Assembly (NCBI GenBank): GCA_022510725.1
Contig: JAFLSW010000014.1
Span: 1-53,563, forward strand
Reading direction: 5' to 3'
DNA length: 53,563 nucleotides
Source of the DNA: Lachnospiraceae bacterium
GTDB taxonomy: Bacteria; Bacillota; Clostridia; Lachnospirales; Lachnospiraceae
The position numbers and the translations under genes are program-made. Positions 25,488 through 34,903 of the stretch are shown here, in pieces. Below the pieces are notes generated by a model. The model had not been told where the DNA came from and searched no databases. It saw nothing but the letters and a program-made list of their open reading frames with translations. Position 1 is the stretch's first letter. The number at the start of each line of letters is the position of its first letter.

Positions 25488-25925
25488 ATGAGCGATCAAA
25501 AGAGACAACAATCCTGGAAAACAGATTTAATAGAGCAGGCCCTTAAAGCAAGAAGTTTTTCCTATGCTCCTTATTCAGGATATCGGGTAGGAGCAGCATT
25601 GCTTTGTAAGGATGGCACTGTCTATACCGGCTGCAATGTGGAAAATGCTTCTTACGGAGCGGCTAACTGCGCAGAACGGACTGCGGTATTTAAAGCTGTC
25701 AGCGAAGGACGGCGGGAATTTACTGCCATTGCCGTTACAGGCGGACGGGATGATGGGGAGATGGACTTTGCTTATCCCTGTGGGATCTGCAGACAGGTGT
25801 TGAGAGAGTTTGTGGACCCGGAACAATTTGTGGTTCTGGTAGGAAAAAGTCCGGTGGACTATAAGGAGATGACTTTGGCAGCTCTTTTGCCTGCTTCCTT
25901 TGGTCCGAATAACTTAGGACTGTAG
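25488..25925 (+). CDS. cdd: Cytidine deaminase
   Basis: A 145-residue deaminase of cytidine/deoxycytidine. Zinc site: CNVENASYGAANCAERTA (catalytic CAE) and PCGICRQVLREF. The start is the ATG 6 nt after GGAG; an in-frame ATG at 25473 would place GGAG inside the gene. Follows punA by 40 nt; part of nucleoside salvage. Confidence 0.95.
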   Translation: MSDQKRQQSWKTDLIEQALKARSFSYAPYSGYRVGAALLCKDGTVYTGCNVENASYGAANCAERTAVFKAVSEGRREFTAIAVTGGRDDGEMDFAYPCGICRQVLREFVDPEQFVVLVGKSPVDYKEMTLAALLPASFGPNNLGL

Positions 25926-25975
25926 CAAAGATTTGAAAGATAAAAAATGAAAATGAAATAAGAAAGTGAGAACAT

Positions 25976-27280
25976 ATGAATACCAGATTTTATAACGCTA
26001 AGATTTTAACAATGAATGAACCGGTTCAGGTTATGGATGGAGAGCTGTGGGTAAGAGGCAATCAGATCATTTATATCGGTGACGGCAGTAACTATGAAAA
26101 GGTCTATGAGGAAAACGGCAACCAACCCGTTATCTGGGATGAGGAGATCGATTGTAAAGGCAATCTCTTAATGCCGGGCTTTAAGGATGCCCATACCCAT
26201 TCTGCCATGACCCTGCTTCGTTCCTATGCAGACGACATGCCCTTACAGGACTGGCTGTATAAGCAGGTCTTTCCCGTAGAGGACAAGCTGCAGGCGGAGG
26301 ATATCTATCACTTGACCAAGCTGGCGGTATTGGAATATCTCACAAGCGGTATTACCGGTGTCATGGAGATGTATTTGGATCCTTATGCCATTCAGAAGGC
26401 TTTTACGGAATGCGGTATGCGGAATGTTCAGGTCAGCGGCATCAATCAGTTTGGTCCCAGCCTGGAAGAATTAGAGAATCGTTATACCAAATTAAACGGA
26501 CAAAATGATCTGTCCGCCTTTATGCTGGGCTTCCATGCAGAGTACACCTGTACCAAAGAATTGTTGGAACAGGTTTCCGCCATGGCACATAAATACAAAG
26601 CGCCCATATTTATGCACAATGCGGAAACCGCAAAAGAGGTGGCAGAGTGTAAGGAACGCTATGGGGTGACGCCCACGGTGCTTTTTGAGCAGCTGGGGAT
26701 CTTTGATTTTGGCGGCGGCGGTTATCACTGCGTTCATATGGAAGATGAGGACTTTGCCATCTTTAAAAAGAGAGGCTTAACCGCAGTGACCAATCCGGCT
26801 TCTAATTTAAAACTGGCAAGCGGTATTGCGCCCATATCCCGTTTCTTAAAAGAAGGTATTCCCGTAGCCATCGGCACGGACGGTCCTGCCAGCAACAACT
26901 GTCTGGACATGTTCCGGGAAATGTTTTTGGTATCCGGCCTTGCCAAGTACAGGGATGAGGATGCGGCCAGCACCGACGCGGTAGAGGTTTTAAAAATGGC
27001 GACAGTAAACGGCGCAAGAGCTATGGGACTTTCCGATTGTGATACCTTACAGGTAGGAAAAAAGGCGGATATCATTATGATCGATCTGTGGAAACCCAAT
27101 ATGCAGCCTATCCACAATATCCCTAAAAATATTGTGTATGCAGGCAGCAAGCAGAATGTAAAGCTGACCATGATAGACGGTAAGATCCTATATGAGAACG
27201 GCAATTTCCATATCGGCACCTCTCCTGAGGAGATTTATGAGAAATGTCTTGATATTTCCAAACGGCTTTTGGAGGAATAG
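25976..27280 (+). CDS. Amidohydrolase, MTA/SAH deaminase-like
   Basis: A 434-residue metal-dependent hydrolase of the AtzF/TrzN-MtaD group. Zinc motif AHTHSAM near residue 72, then HAEYTC, HNAET, YHCVHMEDED and GTDGPASNNCLDMF. Homologues deaminate 5'-methylthioadenosine, S-adenosylhomocysteine or adenosine. Position after punA and cdd fits nucleoside salvage. Exact substrate is inference; guanine deaminase-like or other aminohydrolase activity is possible. Confidence 0.88.
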   Translation: MNTRFYNAKILTMNEPVQVMDGELWVRGNQIIYIGDGSNYEKVYEENGNQPVIWDEEIDCKGNLLMPGFKDAHTHSAMTLLRSYADDMPLQDWLYKQVFPVEDKLQAEDIYHLTKLAVLEYLTSGITGVMEMYLDPYAIQKAFTECGMRNVQVSGINQFGPSLEELENRYTKLNGQNDLSAFMLGFHAEYTCTKELLEQVSAMAHKYKAPIFMHNAETAKEVAECKERYGVTPTVLFEQLGIFDFGGGGYHCVHMEDEDFAIFKKRGLTAVTNPASNLKLASGIAPISRFLKEGIPVAIGTDGPASNNCLDMFREMFLVSGLAKYRDEDAASTDAVEVLKMATVNGARAMGLSDCDTLQVGKKADIIMIDLWKPNMQPIHNIPKNIVYAGSKQNVKLTMIDGKILYENGNFHIGTSPEEIYEKCLDISKRLLEE

Positions 27281-27283
27281 TTC

Positions 27284-28963
27284 ATGGAATATTTGGCTTA
27301 TGCCATTTTGATCCTGGTGCTGGCAGCTGTCTTTTTTATCTTTGGCTTGATGGATGAAAAGAAAGCGAGAGAAAACTTAAAAAACAGGTTGATGAAGCAA
27401 TACGGAGTCCATTCATCCAAGGAATATGCCGAGGGCAGGATGAAAAGCATCCGGTCGGTTCTTCGTTTTGATAAAGAAGCAAACAAGGCATTCTTTATCG
27501 ATGACATCACTTGGAACGACCTGGAAATGGACAGGCTGTTTATGAACTTCGATTATACCCGTTCGGCGGCGGGAGAGGAAGCCTTATACCGCTTCCTGCG
27601 TGTTCCCGTATTCCGGGAAGAAGTCTTGCAAAAAAGGGAAAAGCACATTCGTTTCTTCTCTGTTTATGAAAAGGAACGCTTGGAATATATGATGTTTATG
27701 AACGGCATCGGCAGGACAGGGAAATATTCTGTCTATGACTATCTGGATTATCTGGATGCCCTGCCGTCCCAAAACAATCTGCTGACCATAGCGGTGGATG
27801 TTGCTATCGTAGGCTGTACCCTGTTAGGCTTTCTGCTGCATACAGGTTTTTTCATCCCGGCAGTTGTCCTTCTTTTCTATCACTGCTTTGTCTATATGGG
27901 AAGAAAGCGGGAGGTAGAGCCTTATCTGACTACTTTTGCCTATTTTCTAAGGGTATTAAATGGTGTAAAGAAACTCTCCCATATGTCGCAGGGATTTTCG
28001 GAGGAGTTTAGAGATGAGCAGGAACAGATCAAAGAGGCGGTAAAATCCCTAAAAGGCTTTCAGAGAGGCGCTTATCTGGCGGTAGAGGCCGGAAATTCTT
28101 ACGGACCTATGGACATAGCCAGGATTATTTTAACCTATATCAATATGATCTTCCATTTAGATCTGTTAAAGCTATATTCCATGCTTCATATTTTAAAAGA
28201 AAAAAAAGAAGAGCTGATCTCGCTGCTTTTTGTCGTTGGGGAAATAGAAGCCTATGTCAGCATTGCCTATATGCGGGCAGCTCTGAAGGATTATGCAGTT
28301 CCTGAATTTGTAAGTGACAAAAAAATCTATGAGGCGGAAAACCTATATCATCCCCTTATTGCGGATCCGGTTACCAATTCTGTATGCCAGAGGAGAGGTA
28401 TGCTTTTGACAGGCTCTAATGCCTCCGGCAAATCCACCTTTTTAAAGGCGGCGGCTGTCAATGCCATATTGGCACAGACCATTCACACCGTATGTGCCGA
28501 AAGCTATAAAAGCAGCTTCTTTAGGGTATATTCCTCCATGGCACTTAGGGACAGCTTAGAGCAGGGAGAAAGCTATTTCATTGTAGAGATCAAATCCCTA
28601 AAGCGGATCTTTGACGGTGCCAAAGAAGAGGGATATCCTGTATTCTGTACTATTGACGAAGTGCTTCGGGGAACCAATACGGCAGAGCGTATCGGGGCCA
28701 GCACAGAGCTGTTAAAAGAATTGTCCGGAATGAACGCGTTGTGCTTTGCGGCAACCCATGATCTGGAACTAACGGCCTTATTGAAGGAAAAATTTGATAA
28801 CTATCACTTTGAAGAAATGGTGGAGGGAGCGGATATTTCCTTCCCCTATCTTTTAAAAGAAGGAAGCGCCAAAGGCAGAAATGCCATTAAACTGCTGGGG
28901 GCTATGGGCTTTGATCCAGAATTGGTAGAGCGGGCAGAAAAGTTAGCAGGAGGGATCAAGTGA
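27284..28963 (+). CDS. Membrane-anchored MutS-like ATPase
   Basis: A 559-residue protein whose C-terminal half is a MutS domain V ATPase: Walker [14 protein letters not shown] near residue 376, [17 protein letters not shown], Walker B-type [13 protein letters not shown] and the switch histidine in AATHDLEL. The N terminus has a membrane span at residues 3-22 and a hairpin of two more at about 164-205, with a helical lever-like region between. There is no mismatch-recognition domain, so it is not a canonical MutS. Function unknown. GTGA overlap with rnhA. Confidence 0.87.
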   Translation: MEYLAYAILILVLAAVFFIFGLMDEKKARENLKNRLMKQYGVHSSKEYAEGRMKSIRSVLRFDKEANKAFFIDDITWNDLEMDRLFMNFDYTRSAAGEEALYRFLRVPVFREEVLQKREKHIRFFSVYEKERLEYMMFMNGIGRTGKYSVYDYLDYLDALPSQNNLLTIAVDVAIVGCTLLGFLLHTGFFIPAVVLLFYHCFVYMGRKREVEPYLTTFAYFLRVLNGVKKLSHMSQGFSEEFRDEQEQIKEAVKSLKGFQRGAYLAVEAGNSYGPMDIARIILTYINMIFHLDLLKLYSMLHILKEKKEELISLLFVVGEIEAYVSIAYMRAALKDYAVPEFVSDKKIYEAENLYHPLIADPVTNSVCQRRGMLLTGSNASGKSTFLKAAAVNAILAQTIHTVCAESYKSSFFRVYSSMALRDSLEQGESYFIVEIKSLKRIFDGAKEEGYPVFCTIDEVLRGTNTAERIGASTELLKELSGMNALCFAATHDLELTALLKEKFDNYHFEEMVEGADISFPYLLKEGSAKGRNAIKLLGAMGFDPELVERAEKLAGGIK

Positions 28964-29445
28964 AGGTAAGCATTTATACAGACGGTTCCGCCAGAGGAAA
29001 CCCGGACGGTCCGGGAGGATACGGAACCATATTACAATATGTGGACAGCAAAGGCACCCTCCATGAACGGGAGCTTTCCGCAGGGTATAAAAAGACCACC
29101 AACAATCGGATGGAACTGATGGCAGTCATTGTAGGACTGGAAGCATTAAACCGTCCCTGCGAGGTAGAGTTGTTTTCAGATTCCAAATATGTGATCGATG
29201 CCTTTGAACAGAACTGGGTGGACGCCTGGATCAAAAACGGCTGGAAGAACAGCCAGAAAAAGCCGGTGAAAAACATTGACCTGTGGAAACGGCTTTTGGA
29301 GGCAAAGAAGCCCCACACGGTACAGTTTCATTGGGTAAAGGGACACGCAGGCCATGCCGAGAATGAGCGTTGCGATAAACTGGCAACGACGGCAGCGGAC
29401 GGTACAAACCTGCTTGACGATTGTCCCGAGGCGGTGTATGATTAA
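28960..29445 (+). CDS. rnhA: Ribonuclease HI
   Basis: A 161-residue RNase HI. Catalytic acids: D in [11 protein letters not shown] in NRMELMAV, D in FSDSKYV and D in ENERCDKLA; the basic handle region [14 protein letters not shown] is present. GTG start overlapping the MutS-like stop, with AGGAGG upstream. RNase HII is also encoded in this window. Confidence 0.95.
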   Translation: MKVSIYTDGSARGNPDGPGGYGTILQYVDSKGTLHERELSAGYKKTTNNRMELMAVIVGLEALNRPCEVELFSDSKYVIDAFEQNWVDAWIKNGWKNSQKKPVKNIDLWKRLLEAKKPHTVQFHWVKGHAGHAENERCDKLATTAADGTNLLDDCPEAVYD

Positions 29446-29481
29446 GCTATAAGCGGATTACTGATGAAAGGAACAAAACAG

Positions 29482-29646
29482 ATGAATAATTTTATTTTAT
29501 TTTTAAATACCTTTTTTTCTTACATTTTGGTTATGATCGTGGTGGCAGTTGTTGCCGGTACAGGCATGTTTATCGGTATCAAGATGCGTAAAAGCAAGGA
29601 TGCCAAGGCAGAAGCGGCAGAAGAGGAAGCTGCGGCAGAAGAATAA
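29482..29646 (+). CDS. Small single-pass membrane protein
   Basis: A 54-residue protein: N-terminal hydrophobic span (residues 4-33), a basic cluster KMRKSKD, and an acidic alanine-rich tail ending EEEAAAEE. The start is the ATG about 9 nt after AAAGGA; an ATG at 29464 is possible and would add six residues. Its own terminator follows 9 nt after the stop. I do not recognise a functional family. Confidence 0.75.
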   Translation: MNNFILFLNTFFSYILVMIVVAVVAGTGMFIGIKMRKSKDAKAEAAEEEAAAEE

Positions 29647-29654
29647 TGAGCACA

Positions 29655-29686
29655 AAAGGATGTCTGATAAGGGCATCCTTTCTTTT
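29655..29686 (+). terminator. Rho-independent terminator
   Basis: AAAGGATG (29655-29662) pairs with CATCCTTT (29674-29681), followed by CTTTT. Ends the amidohydrolase-MutS-rnhA-small-protein transcript. Confidence 0.7.
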
Positions 29687-29743
29687 ATCCATTCTAAAAA
29701 GCATGAGGCAGCGGTTATGTCTCAGGCAGAATGAGGAAATACC

Positions 29744-30484
29744 ATGTATAAAGAAAAGCGATATGACATCATATTCTGGGATGTGGACGGAACTCTTTTG
29801 GATTTTTTAAGATCGGAAAGATATGCTTTAACCGACTGCCTGACTCATTTTGGCTTGCCTGTAAGTGATGAGATCGTTGACACCTATTCCCGGATCAATG
29901 AAGCCTGCTGGAAAAAGCTGGAGCGGGGCGAAGTGAACAGACCCTGGGTGCTTCGTCACAGATTTGAAGAATTATTTGATTATTTACATATCCGTGATGT
30001 GGATGTGGCTGCCTTTCAAGAACGATATCAGCAAAAATTGGGCAGCGTTTTTTATTTTCAGGATAACGGAAAAGAACTGCTTATCAAGCTGAAAGCAGAT
30101 TTTAAACAATATGTGGTCACAAATGGGGTAGAGTCCACTCAGCGGATGAAGATAGAAGGCTCCGGTATGGGAACACTTTTAGAAGATTTCTTTATTTCGG
30201 AGGATATCGGCTTTGATAAGCCGGACAGCCGTTTCTTTGAGGCCTGTCTTGAGCGGATAGCCGAAAAAGAAGGAACGATGCCGGATTTAAACCGCATTCT
30301 GATCGTAGGAGATTCCATGACCAGCGATATGGAAGGCGGCAGGCGTATGGGAATCGATTGCTGCCATTATCGCAAAGGCAGTCACTTTTTTATCAATAGA
30401 GGCAAAGAAGGACCGACATATACCATCGGAAATTTATGGGAGGTAGAAAAGATCCTATGGCAAGATCATCCAATCAAAAACTAA
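29744..30484 (+). CDS. HAD hydrolase, YjjG/YfnB-type nucleotidase
   Basis: A 246-residue HAD phosphatase. Motif I WDVDGTLLDF, motif II VTNG, motif III lysine in DKPDSRFF and motif IV GDSMTSDMEGG. The pattern fits the YjjG house-cleaning pyrimidine nucleotidases, which hydrolyse non-canonical nucleoside monophosphates. The next gene starts inside its 3' end (28-nt overlap). Confidence 0.88.
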   Translation: MYKEKRYDIIFWDVDGTLLDFLRSERYALTDCLTHFGLPVSDEIVDTYSRINEACWKKLERGEVNRPWVLRHRFEELFDYLHIRDVDVAAFQERYQQKLGSVFYFQDNGKELLIKLKADFKQYVVTNGVESTQRMKIEGSGMGTLLEDFFISEDIGFDKPDSRFFEACLERIAEKEGTMPDLNRILIVGDSMTSDMEGGRRMGIDCCHYRKGSHFFINRGKEGPTYTIGNLWEVEKILWQDHPIKN

Positions 30485-31449
30485 AGCAGCTGCAGCTTTT
30501 GCAGATTTTGTGGGAGAATACGGACGAAACCCATGCCCTTACTGCCGGCGAACTGATTGATAAGTTAAAGCTACAGGGCATCAGCGCAGAAAGAAAGAGC
30601 ATCTACAGTGATGTAGAAGCTTTAAATGCTATGGGGTATGATATCATAAACGATAAGACCAAAGGACATACGGGATATTATATGGCATCCAGAGATTTTG
30701 AACTGCCGGAGTTAAAGCTGTTGGTGGATGCGGTCCAATCTTCCCGGTTCATTACAGAGAAAAAATCCAGGGACCTGATCGGCAAGTTGGAAAAGCTATG
30801 CAGTAAATACGAGGCAGGAAGGCTGCAGCGTCAGGTCTTTGTATCGGATCGGTTAAAAGCGGAAAACGAAAGCATCTATTATAATGTAGACGGCATTCAT
30901 GAAGCCATACAGGAGAATAAGCAGATCTCCTTTCAATACTATGAATGGGATGCAGATAAAAAGATGCGCTTTAAAAAAGAAGGAAAGCGGTATCAAGTCA
31001 GCCCCTATCTCCTGGTTTGGAGTGATGCCAACTACTATCTGGTGGCTTTTGAGGAAGAAAGCGAGATATTAAAGCATTATCGTGTGGATAAAATGACGGA
31101 TTTAAAAAGGGAAGAGACTGCCAGAGTGGGAGAAAGCGCTTATAAAGATTTTTCCCCTGCTGTTTATGCCGGTAAAAACTTCCAGATGTTTGGTGGCAGG
31201 GAGACCGTGGTGGTGTTGGAATGTGATGAATCCATGGCAGGCGTGATGATTGACCGATTTGGTAAAGAGGTAAAAATGCGCCGTCTGCCAAACGGAAAGT
31301 TGTCCGTAAGGGCAGAGGTTGTGGTCAGTGAACCTTTTTTTGGATGGATCGCAGGATTAAACGGAAAGGTAAAGATCATCTCTCCGGATGATGTGGCAGA
31401 GCAGATCAGGACCTATCTGACAAATCTGGTCAAAGGATGGGAGAACTAG
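30457..31449 (+). CDS. WYL-domain transcriptional regulator
   Basis: A 330-residue regulator with an N-terminal winged helix-turn-helix (LTAGELIDKLKLQGISAERKSIYSDVEALNAMG, seen as two short motifs) and a C-terminal WYL domain (about residues 140-225, with SFQYYEW and VSPYLLVWSDANYYLVAF), plus a WCX-like tail. WYL domains bind nucleic acid or small ligands and often control stress or defence genes. Start chosen at the ATG after GGAGGTAGAAAAGATCCT; 30436 lacks a ribosome-binding site. Target unknown; it overlaps the HAD gene. Confidence 0.87.
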   Translation: MARSSNQKLKQLQLLQILWENTDETHALTAGELIDKLKLQGISAERKSIYSDVEALNAMGYDIINDKTKGHTGYYMASRDFELPELKLLVDAVQSSRFITEKKSRDLIGKLEKLCSKYEAGRLQRQVFVSDRLKAENESIYYNVDGIHEAIQENKQISFQYYEWDADKKMRFKKEGKRYQVSPYLLVWSDANYYLVAFEEESEILKHYRVDKMTDLKREETARVGESAYKDFSPAVYAGKNFQMFGGRETVVVLECDESMAGVMIDRFGKEVKMRRLPNGKLSVRAEVVVSEPFFGWIAGLNGKVKIISPDDVAEQIRTYLTNLVKGWEN

Positions 31450-31474
31450 TCAAAGCAGACCGGTCAATGTTGGA

Positions 31475-31507
31475 GTGGTAATTTTTCACAAAATTGCCAC
31501 TTTTTTT
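31475..31507 (+). terminator. Rho-independent terminator after the WYL gene
   Basis: An 11-bp stem GTGGTAATTTT/AAAATTGCCAC around a TCAC loop, followed by seven T residues. It isolates the nrd promoter from upstream transcription. Confidence 0.9.
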
Positions 31508-31534
31508 ATGTGCAAATTGCGAGGCAAGCTTTTG

Positions 31535-31563
31535 TTGACAGCCACAAAATCTTTGGCTATACT
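31535..31563 (+). promoter_or_regulatory. Strong sigma-A promoter for nrdD-nrdG-dut
   Basis: Perfect -35 TTGACA (31535-31540), a 17-bp spacer, -10 TATACT (31558-31563). Predicted start near 31570, just before the first NrdR-like box. Confidence 0.85.
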
Positions 31564-31572
31564 TGAAATTGC

Positions 31573-31588
31573 ACACAACATCTTGTGT
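31573..31588 (+). promoter_or_regulatory. NrdR box 1
   Basis: ACACAACATCTTGTGT, a near-palindrome close to the NrdR consensus (ACACWATATNTTGTGT). It lies at the predicted transcription start, so binding by ATP/dATP-loaded NrdR would block initiation or clearance. Confidence 0.8.
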
Positions 31589-31604
31589 TTGTTTACATAA
31601 AGCT

Positions 31605-31620
31605 ACACAATAGGTTGCAA
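31605..31620 (+). promoter_or_regulatory. NrdR box 2 (degenerate)
   Basis: ACACAATAGGTTGCAA shares the left half with box 1 and has a weaker right half. Start-to-start distance to box 1 is 32 bp, about three helical turns, the usual NrdR box spacing. Confidence 0.65.
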
Positions 31621-31663
31621 TGCCCATTATATGGGGACTGGGTAAGAGAGGGAGGATGCGGTC

Positions 31664-33850
31664 ATGTCTGACGCAGTACAAAAGCAGGAGGCCGAAATCG
31701 ATTACGGAAGCAGATTCCGTACCAAGGCTGATGTAAAAGTAATTAAAAAGGACGGAAGCACAGAAGCCTTTAATGTGCAAAAGGTTATCAATGCAGTCGG
31801 AAAAAGTGCATACCGTGCCTTAACAGAATTTACGGAAGCAGAAAAAGAACATATCTGCCAATATGTAGTGGATAAGGTAGATGAGATGGGAAAACCGGAG
31901 ATTCCCATTCCCATCATGCACAATATAGTGGAAAGCGCCTTAGAAGAGGTTAAGCCCATTGTGGCAAAGAGCTACCGGGATTATCGTAACTACAAACAGG
32001 ACTTTGTTCGCATGATGGATGATGTGTATAAGAAGAGCCAGTCCATTATGTATGTAGGTGATAAGGAAAATGCCAATACGGACAGCGCTTTGGTTTCCAC
32101 CAAGAGAAGTTTGGTCTTTAATCAGTTCAATAAGGAACTGTATCAGAAGTTCTTTATGACCACTGAAGAGATCCAGGCCTGCAGAGACGGTTATCTTTAT
32201 GTTCATGATATGTCTGCCAGAAGGGATACCATGAACTGCTGTCTCTTTGATGTGGCAAATGTGTTGACCGGCGGTTTTGAGATGGGAAATATCTGGTATA
32301 ACGAGCCCAAGACCTTAGATGTGGCCTTTGATGTCATCGGCGATATCGTGCTTTCGGCAGCAAGCCAACAGTACGGTGGCTTTACCGTTCCGGAAGTGGA
32401 TAAGATCTTAGAGCCCTATGCCGAGAAATCCTATAAAAGAAACATCAAGAAATATACACGCTTAGGAATTGATGAAGAAACTGCAAAAGCAGAAGCCTTA
32501 GCGGATGTGACCAAGGAGTTTGAGCAGGGATTCCAGGGCTGGGAATATAAATTCAATACCGTTGCCAGCAGCAGAGGGGATTATCCTTTCATTACCGTGA
32601 CGGCAGGGATCGGAACAGGCCGATTTGCCAAACTGGCCACCATTTCCATGCTCAATGTCCGTAGGAAAGGTCAGGGCAAGAAGGACTGCAAGAAACCGGT
32701 TCTCTTTCCCAAGATCGTATTCTTATATGACGAAAATCTCCATGGACCGGGAAAAGAATTAGAGGATGTATTTGAAGCAGGGGTGAAATGTTCTTCCAAG
32801 ACCATGTACCCGGATTGGCTCAGCTTAACGGGCAAAGGATATATTGCCAGTATGTATAAGCAATACGGCAAAGTCATTTCCCCTATGGGATGCCGTGCCT
32901 TTTTATCTCCCTGGTATGAAAGAGGGGGCATGCATCCGGCGGATGAAAATGATACACCTATCTTTGTAGGCAGATTTAATGTGGGAGCGGTTTCGCTCCA
33001 CCTTCCTATGATCCTGGCTAAATCCAGACAGGAAAATAAAGACTTTTATGAAGTGTTGGACTACTATCTGAATCTGATCAGACAGCTGCATATCAGAACC
33101 TATGATTATTTGGGAGAGATGCGGGCATCCACCAATCCCTTGGCATATTGCGAAGGCGGATTTTATAAAGGCAATCTGCAGCTTCACGATAAGATCAAAC
33201 CGGTCTTGGAGGCAGCTACCGCTTCTTTTGGCATTACTGCCTTTAATGAATTACAGGAATTATATAATGGCAAATCTCTGGTGGAAGACGGTGCCTTTGC
33301 CTTAGAAGTATTGGAGCATATTAATAAAAAGATTGCAGAATTTAAAGAAGAGGACGGACACCTGTATGCCATCTACGGAACACCGGCAGAAAATCTGTGC
33401 GGTCTTCAGGTAAAACAGTTCAGAGCCAAATACGGTATTATCGAAGGGGTTTCCGATAAGGAATATGTCAGCAACAGCTTCCATTGCCATGTATCGGAGG
33501 ATATTACCCCCATTGAAAAACAGGATCTGGAATATCGTTTTTGGGAACTGGCAAACGGCGGCAAGATCCAGTATGTGAAGTATCCTATTGATTACAATCT
33601 GGATGCCATTAAGACCCTGATACGCCGGGCTATGGACATGGGATTTTATGAAGGCGTCAATATGTCTTTGGCATATTGTGACGATTGCGGTCATCAGGAA
33701 CTGGAAATGGATGAATGTCCTGTCTGCGGCAGCCGTAACTTAACCAAGATCGACAGAATGAACGGATATCTGGCTTATTCCAGGGTTCATGGAGACACCC
33801 GGTTAAGCGATGCCAAAATGGCTGAAATTGCCGAAAGAAAGTCCATGTAG
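31664..33850 (+). CDS. nrdD: Anaerobic ribonucleoside-triphosphate reductase
   Basis: A 728-residue class III reductase making dNTPs under anaerobic conditions with a glycyl radical. N-terminal ATP-cone (VIKKDGSTEAFNVQKVINAV, about residues 25-115) for allosteric control; catalytic barrel; C-terminal zinc site CDDCGHQELEMDECPVCGS split as two CxxC pairs; glycyl-radical motif RMNGYL near residue 700. nrdG follows 12 nt downstream. Preceded by a strong promoter with two NrdR boxes. Confidence 0.97.
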   Translation: MSDAVQKQEAEIDYGSRFRTKADVKVIKKDGSTEAFNVQKVINAVGKSAYRALTEFTEAEKEHICQYVVDKVDEMGKPEIPIPIMHNIVESALEEVKPIVAKSYRDYRNYKQDFVRMMDDVYKKSQSIMYVGDKENANTDSALVSTKRSLVFNQFNKELYQKFFMTTEEIQACRDGYLYVHDMSARRDTMNCCLFDVANVLTGGFEMGNIWYNEPKTLDVAFDVIGDIVLSAASQQYGGFTVPEVDKILEPYAEKSYKRNIKKYTRLGIDEETAKAEALADVTKEFEQGFQGWEYKFNTVASSRGDYPFITVTAGIGTGRFAKLATISMLNVRRKGQGKKDCKKPVLFPKIVFLYDENLHGPGKELEDVFEAGVKCSSKTMYPDWLSLTGKGYIASMYKQYGKVISPMGCRAFLSPWYERGGMHPADENDTPIFVGRFNVGAVSLHLPMILAKSRQENKDFYEVLDYYLNLIRQLHIRTYDYLGEMRASTNPLAYCEGGFYKGNLQLHDKIKPVLEAATASFGITAFNELQELYNGKSLVEDGAFALEVLEHINKKIAEFKEEDGHLYAIYGTPAENLCGLQVKQFRAKYGIIEGVSDKEYVSNSFHCHVSEDITPIEKQDLEYRFWELANGGKIQYVKYPIDYNLDAIKTLIRRAMDMGFYEGVNMSLAYCDDCGHQELEMDECPVCGSRNLTKIDRMNGYLAYSRVHGDTRLSDAKMAEIAERKSM

Positions 33851-33862
33851 GGGGAGCTTATC

Positions 33863-34372
33863 ATGAGGTATCACAATATAACCAAGGATGATATGCTAAA
33901 CGGCGACGGATTGCGAGTGGTTTTGTGGGTAGCAGGCTGCACCCATTGCTGTAAAGACTGTCAAAATCCCATTACCTGGGATCCGGACGGTGGACTGCCA
34001 TTCGATGAGGAAGCCAAAAAAGAAATCTTTGAACAGCTTGAAAAACCTTATATTGCAGGAATCACCTTTTCCGGAGGAGATCCCCTTCACGCCGCAAACC
34101 GTCTGGATGTGAGAAATCTGATGAAGGAGATCAAGAAAAAGTTTCCGAAAAAGACCATCTGGCTGTACACCGGAGATCGGTGGGAAAATATTCTCCATTA
34201 TCCCATGATGAAATATGTGGATGTTTGTGTGGACGGAGAGTTTGAAGCCGACTTAAAGGATGTGAAGCTCCTTTGGAAGGGAAGCAGCAATCAGCGGGTG
34301 ATCGATGTACAAAAGACCCTGGCACAGACAGATATGGCGGTGCCCGTACTGCATTGCGATGATTACGCATAA
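33863..34372 (+). CDS. nrdG: Anaerobic ribonucleotide reductase activating protein
   Basis: A 169-residue radical-SAM activase that installs the glycyl radical in NrdD. The cluster-binding CxxxCxxC is in GCTHCCKDCQNP near residue 30; SFSGGDPL-type GGDP motif appears as FSGGDPLHA. GGGGGAG precedes the ATG. Forms an operon with nrdD and dut. Confidence 0.96.
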   Translation: MRYHNITKDDMLNGDGLRVVLWVAGCTHCCKDCQNPITWDPDGGLPFDEEAKKEIFEQLEKPYIAGITFSGGDPLHAANRLDVRNLMKEIKKKFPKKTIWLYTGDRWENILHYPMMKYVDVCVDGEFEADLKDVKLLWKGSSNQRVIDVQKTLAQTDMAVPVLHCDDYA

Positions 34373-34383
34373 GGAGTAAGCGA

Positions 34384-34821
34384 ATGAAAGAAACCATTAA
34401 GATTCAATATATCAATGACGAAATGGAAAGACTTTGCTACATTGACGGGAAATCCGATTGGATCGATCTGCGTAGCAGCGAGCATGTAGAAATGAAGGCG
34501 GGAGAATTCCGCCTCATCAATCTGGGTGTGGCCATGGAGCTTCCTGTGGGATATGAAGCCCATATCGTGCCCAGAAGTTCTACTTTTAAAAACTTTGGTA
34601 TCATACAGACCAATCACTGCGGCATTGTGGATGAAAGCTATTGCGGACCAAATGATTGGTTTTATATGCCGGCATATGCTTTAAGGGATACGGTCATTGA
34701 GGTTGGAGATCGGATCTGTCAGTTCCGTATCGAAAAGCATCAGCCGGAGATTCTGTTTGAAGAAGTAGAAAAGCTGACGGGAAAAAATCGGGGCGGCATC
34801 GGCAGTACCGGTAAAAACTGA
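34384..34821 (+). CDS. dut: dUTP diphosphatase
   Basis: A 145-residue trimeric-type dUTPase converting dUTP to dUMP. Motif 2 VPRSSTFKN, motif 3 NHCGIVDESYCG and the C-terminal P-loop-like RGGIGSTGKN are clear; motif 1 is divergent (WIDLRSSE). AAGGAG precedes the ATG and it follows nrdG by 11 nt, so it is co-regulated with dNTP synthesis. ung, which acts on the same threat (uracil in DNA), is also in this window. Confidence 0.92.
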   Translation: MKETIKIQYINDEMERLCYIDGKSDWIDLRSSEHVEMKAGEFRLINLGVAMELPVGYEAHIVPRSSTFKNFGIIQTNHCGIVDESYCGPNDWFYMPAYALRDTVIEVGDRICQFRIEKHQPEILFEEVEKLTGKNRGGIGSTGKN

Positions 34822-34847
34822 AAAAAATTTCCTTAGGTGGAATAATC

Positions 34848-34900
34848 AGACTTCTTTTTGCAAAACTAATGGTAAAAGTTTTGTTAAAAGGAGTCTTTTT
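34848..34900 (+). terminator. Terminator-like hairpin overlapping spoVAF ribosome-binding site
   Basis: A 20-bp stem with 19 pairs (34848-34867 with 34877-34896), loop AATGGTAAA, then TTTTT directly before the TTG start. The AAAGGAG ribosome-binding site is inside the 3' arm, and a promoter-like extended -10 TGGTAAAAG spans the loop and first arm bases. It would end dut transcription. Confidence 0.75.
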
Positions 34901-34903
34901 ATT

